Origin: Paeniglutamicibacter terrestris
GTDB taxonomy: Bacteria > Actinomycetota > Actinomycetes > Actinomycetales > Micrococcaceae
Assembly: GCF_012271785.1 (NCBI RefSeq)
Contig: NZ_JAAWVT010000015.1
Coordinates: forward strand, 1 to 64,000
Direction of reading: 5' to 3'
DNA length: 64,000 nucleotides
Positions 61,787-64,000 of the stretch are shown in pieces; position 1 is the stretch's first letter; every line of letters begins with the position of its first letter. Below the pieces are notes generated by a model. The model had not been told where the DNA came from, did not search any database, and was given only the letters and a program-made list of their open reading frames with translations. A program made the translations under genes and the position numbers.

Positions 61787-63228
61787 ATCAAGCCATTCGT
61801 AATACCTGGATCGCGGTGATGCTGCTGTTCGTGTTGAGCCTCGGGTCGCTGAGCTACGTTCAGTTCTTCGCTGCCAAAGATCTCAGTGAAAATGCCCTGA
61901 ACAACCGCCAGCTGTTTAAAGAATTTGATCTGCCTCGTGGGGCCATCCTGGTTGACGGCAAGCCCATCGCCGAGTCTGTCCCCTCCGATGGCCAGTTCGA
62001 CTACCAGCGCGTTTACACGGATCCGGAACTCTACTCACACCTGACCGGCTTCTACTCGTTGAGCAACTCGTCAACGCAGCTCGAATCCAAGATGAACGAT
62101 GTTTTGACCGGCAACAGCCAGGATCTGTTCTTCGACCGGATGATCAACCTCTTTACCGGCAAGGCCAACGAGGGTGCTTCCGTTGAATTGACCATCGATG
62201 GGGAACTGCAGAAGTACGTTTATGGTCTGATTCCCGACGGCACCCGTGGAACGATCATCGTTTCCGAGCCGAAGACCGGCAATATCTTGGCCATGGCGTC
62301 AAAGCCCAGCTATGACACCAACCTGTTGGCCGTCCACAGCTCGTCCAAGGCTGCTGACAATATGTCCAAGCTGCTCAAGGTTGATGGTTTGAGCCCCTAC
62401 CGGAATCCTGCGATCGGCAACCTCACGGCGCCGGGCTCAACATTCAAGATTTTTGACATGGTTGCTGCCCTTGAATCTGGCAAGTACACGGCGGACACCA
62501 TGCTTGACAACCCGGCAAAGGTAACGCTCCCAGGCACCAATACGCAGCTAGGGAACTTCTACGGCGGCAATTGCGCCGCTCAAACTAAGGCAACCTTGGC
62601 GTTCATCGTGGCGCAGAGTTGCAACACCCCGTTTGTGAATATGAGCCAAGACCTTGGGGCCGAAACCTACCAAGACGTCACCGAGCGCTTCGGCTTCGGA
62701 CAGCAGGTCGAGATTCCGATGAGCGTTGTCCCCAGCGTTTTCCCGAGCGAACTGAACGCAGCACAGCTCGGACAGTCAGTCATCGGCCAGTTCGACGTAA
62801 AAACCACCGCCATGCAAATGAACATGGCTGCCATGGGTATCGCCAATGACGGGGTCATTATGGAACCGAACTTGATCAAGCAGGTGATCGCCCCCGATCT
62901 TCGGGTGCTTTCGGAAAGCAAACCCAAGGCCTTCAGCACGGCCACCACGAAGGACATCGCGGACAAGGTCACCGATCTGATGCGTGGCCCGGTTAAGAGC
63001 GGTACCGCGGTGCGAGCACAGGTTCCTGGGCTGGATATCGCTGCTAAGACCGGTACTTCACAAATTGGCAACTCCGATCTGGTGAACTCCTGGATCACTG
63101 GTTTCGCTCCGGCGGATGACCCGCAAGTAGCCGTGACGATAGTTTTTGAAAAGATTGATTTCAAGACTGGTTCCTCGTTGACCAGTCCCAATATGAAGAA
63201 AATTCTAGAGGCGGTGTTCAACCAGTGA
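61783..63228 (+). CDS. pbpA: Penicillin-binding protein 2 (class B transpeptidase)
   Basis: 481 aa. One N-terminal membrane anchor (about 8-29), a dimerisation domain, and the transpeptidase domain: SxxK in PGSTFKIF (Ser219, Lys222), SCN (in AQSCNTPF) and KTGTSQIG. Cross-links peptidoglycan with RodA. Overlaps rodA (ATGA) and pknA (GTGA); coupled production is expected. Confidence 0.95.
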   Translation: MNQAIRNTWIAVMLLFVLSLGSLSYVQFFAAKDLSENALNNRQLFKEFDLPRGAILVDGKPIAESVPSDGQFDYQRVYTDPELYSHLTGFYSLSNSSTQLESKMNDVLTGNSQDLFFDRMINLFTGKANEGASVELTIDGELQKYVYGLIPDGTRGTIIVSEPKTGNILAMASKPSYDTNLLAVHSSSKAADNMSKLLKVDGLSPYRNPAIGNLTAPGSTFKIFDMVAALESGKYTADTMLDNPAKVTLPGTNTQLGNFYGGNCAAQTKATLAFIVAQSCNTPFVNMSQDLGAETYQDVTERFGFGQQVEIPMSVVPSVFPSELNAAQLGQSVIGQFDVKTTAMQMNMAAMGIANDGVIMEPNLIKQVIAPDLRVLSESKPKAFSTATTKDIADKVTDLMRGPVKSGTAVRAQVPGLDIAAKTGTSQIGNSDLVNSWITGFAPADDPQVAVTIVFEKIDFKTGSSLTSPNMKKILEAVFNQ

Positions 63229-64000
63229 GGCCAATTTCGGGAATCACCTTGGGCGGTCGGTACAAGTTGACCGAACGTATTGCTATTGGGGGCATGGGCG
63301 AGGTGTGGAAGGCCAGGGACCAGGTCCTTGGTCGCTTGGTCGCGATCAAGATCCTGAAGGAGGAATACACCGGCGACCCCGGATTCCTCCAGCGCTTCCG
63401 CGTTGAGGCCAGGCACACCGCGCTGTTGAACCACAACGGGATTGCCAGCGTCTTTGATTACGGTGAAGAAGAGAGCTCGGCGTACCTGGTCATGGAACTG
63501 GTACCCGGCCCGCCGCTTTCTACCGTCATCGAACGTGAACGCGTGCTTTCTCCGGACCGCACCCTCTCGATCATCTCGCAGACCGCCAAGGCTCTTGCCG
63601 CCGCCCACGTTCAGGGGCTGGTACACCGCGACGTGAAGCCGGGCAACTTGTTGATGTTGCCCGACGGACGGGTAAAGATCACCGACTTCGGTATTGCCCG
63701 CATCGTCGACCAGGTGCCGCTGACGGCAACCGGTCAGGTCATGGGCACCGCCCAGTATTTGGCGCCCGAGCAGGCTACTGGCCAGCAGGCCACCGGTTCC
63801 TCCGACATCTATGCCCTCGGCGTGATCGGCTACGAGCTGCTCGCCGGGCGTCGTCCGTTCACCGGCGAATCACAGATCGCTATTGCTCTGGCCCAGGTCA
63901 ATGACACCCCACCACCGCTGCCGGAAAACATTCCGCTGCCGGTGCGCTCCTTGGTGATGTCGATGTTGGCCAAAGATCCCGCGGATCGGCCGGCCAACGC
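63225..64000 (+). CDS. pknA: Ser/Thr protein kinase (PknA-type), 3' end outside window
   Basis: The first 258 codons are present, from a GTG that overlaps pbpA. Kinase motifs in order: [16 protein letters not shown] (Gly-rich loop), VAIKIL (ATP Lys), [10 protein letters not shown] (catalytic loop), DFGIAR, then [10 protein letters not shown] (activation and P+1 loop). The rest of the kinase domain, the juxtamembrane segment, membrane helix and any pknB lie beyond position 64000. Confidence 0.93.
   Translation, partial: MRPISGITLGGRYKLTERIAIGGMGEVWKARDQVLGRLVAIKILKEEYTGDPGFLQRFRVEARHTALLNHNGIASVFDYGEEESSAYLVMELVPGPPLSTVIERERVLSPDRTLSIISQTAKALAAAHVQGLVHRDVKPGNLLMLPDGRVKITDFGIARIVDQVPLTATGQVMGTAQYLAPEQATGQQATGSSDIYALGVIGYELLAGRRPFTGESQIAIALAQVNDTPPPLPENIPLPVRSLVMSMLAKDPADRPAN

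Overview
The window is high-GC, gene-dense, mostly co-directional DNA. Gene content and order suggest an actinobacterium of the Micrococcaceae (Arthrobacter in the broad sense). The evidence is the ftsH-folE-folP-folB-folK run beside hpt/tilS/dacB/ppa, a DUF2520-panC pair, and the fhaA-fhaB-pstP-rodA-pbpA-pknA cell-wall/signalling operon at the right end. That operon usually lies close to oriC in Actinobacteria, so the window is probably origin-proximal core chromosome. The taxonomic placement is inference from synteny; no rRNA is present to confirm it.

Layout. 0.2-1.2 kb: nitronate monooxygenase. 1.2-14.7 kb: a long minus-strand block reading dacB, zinc metalloprotease, tilS, hpt, ftsH, folE-folP-folB-folK, DUF3180, two bacterial PH-domain membrane proteins, DUF2520, panC (folate and pantothenate synthesis, membrane proteolysis, purine salvage, tRNA-Ile modification). 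14.8 kb: ppa. 15.4-21.4 kb: MocR regulator divergent from a YczE membrane protein, SatD-like protein, DUF1761, a lipoprotein, a duplicated RDD membrane protein and a Cof-type phosphatase. 21.5-25.5 kb: serS, diacylglycerol kinase, pheA-rhodanese. 25.5-30.5 kb: amidase, POT peptide transporter, a TetR/SDR cassette and a displaced 3' copy of the transporter gene. 30.5-36 kb: DUF4190 protein, protealysin-like M4 protease with an emfourin-type inhibitor, phosphoglucomutase, aldehyde dehydrogenase. 36.2-39.3 kb: TPP-riboswitch-controlled thiM-thiE-thiD/tenA. 39.4-40.8 kb: NCS2 nucleobase permease. 40.9-48.2 kb: fused beta-phosphoglucomutase/GH65 phosphorylase divergent from a three-gene sugar ABC importer. 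48.3-56.1 kb: kinase-fold protein, GDPD, Cof phosphatase, PfkB kinase, alpha/beta hydrolase, enoyl-CoA hydratase, a LysR-effector-domain protein divergent from DUF5997, universal stress protein and dienelactone hydrolase. 56.4-57.4 kb: aquaporin and tRNA-Leu(CAG). 57.7-64 kb: fhaA to pknA, cut by the window edge.

How genes cooperate. The sugar cluster can import an alpha-glucoside, phosphorolyse it and convert the beta-glucose-1-phosphate released to glucose-6-phosphate in one polypeptide; the nearby pgm handles alpha-glucose-1-phosphate. The thi operon salvages thiazole and pyrimidine moieties and joins them. The right-end operon couples FHA/kinase/phosphatase signalling to RodA/PBP peptidoglycan synthesis.

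Most of the window is ordinary core genome. No complete IS, integrase, CRISPR array or recognisable defence system was seen. The least ordinary places are the TetR/SDR insertion flanked by a diverged copy of the transporter 3' end, with three 18-bp tandem repeats over its promoter; the protease/inhibitor pair; the kinase-fold protein lacking catalytic residues; and the regulator-like protein that lacks its DNA-binding half.
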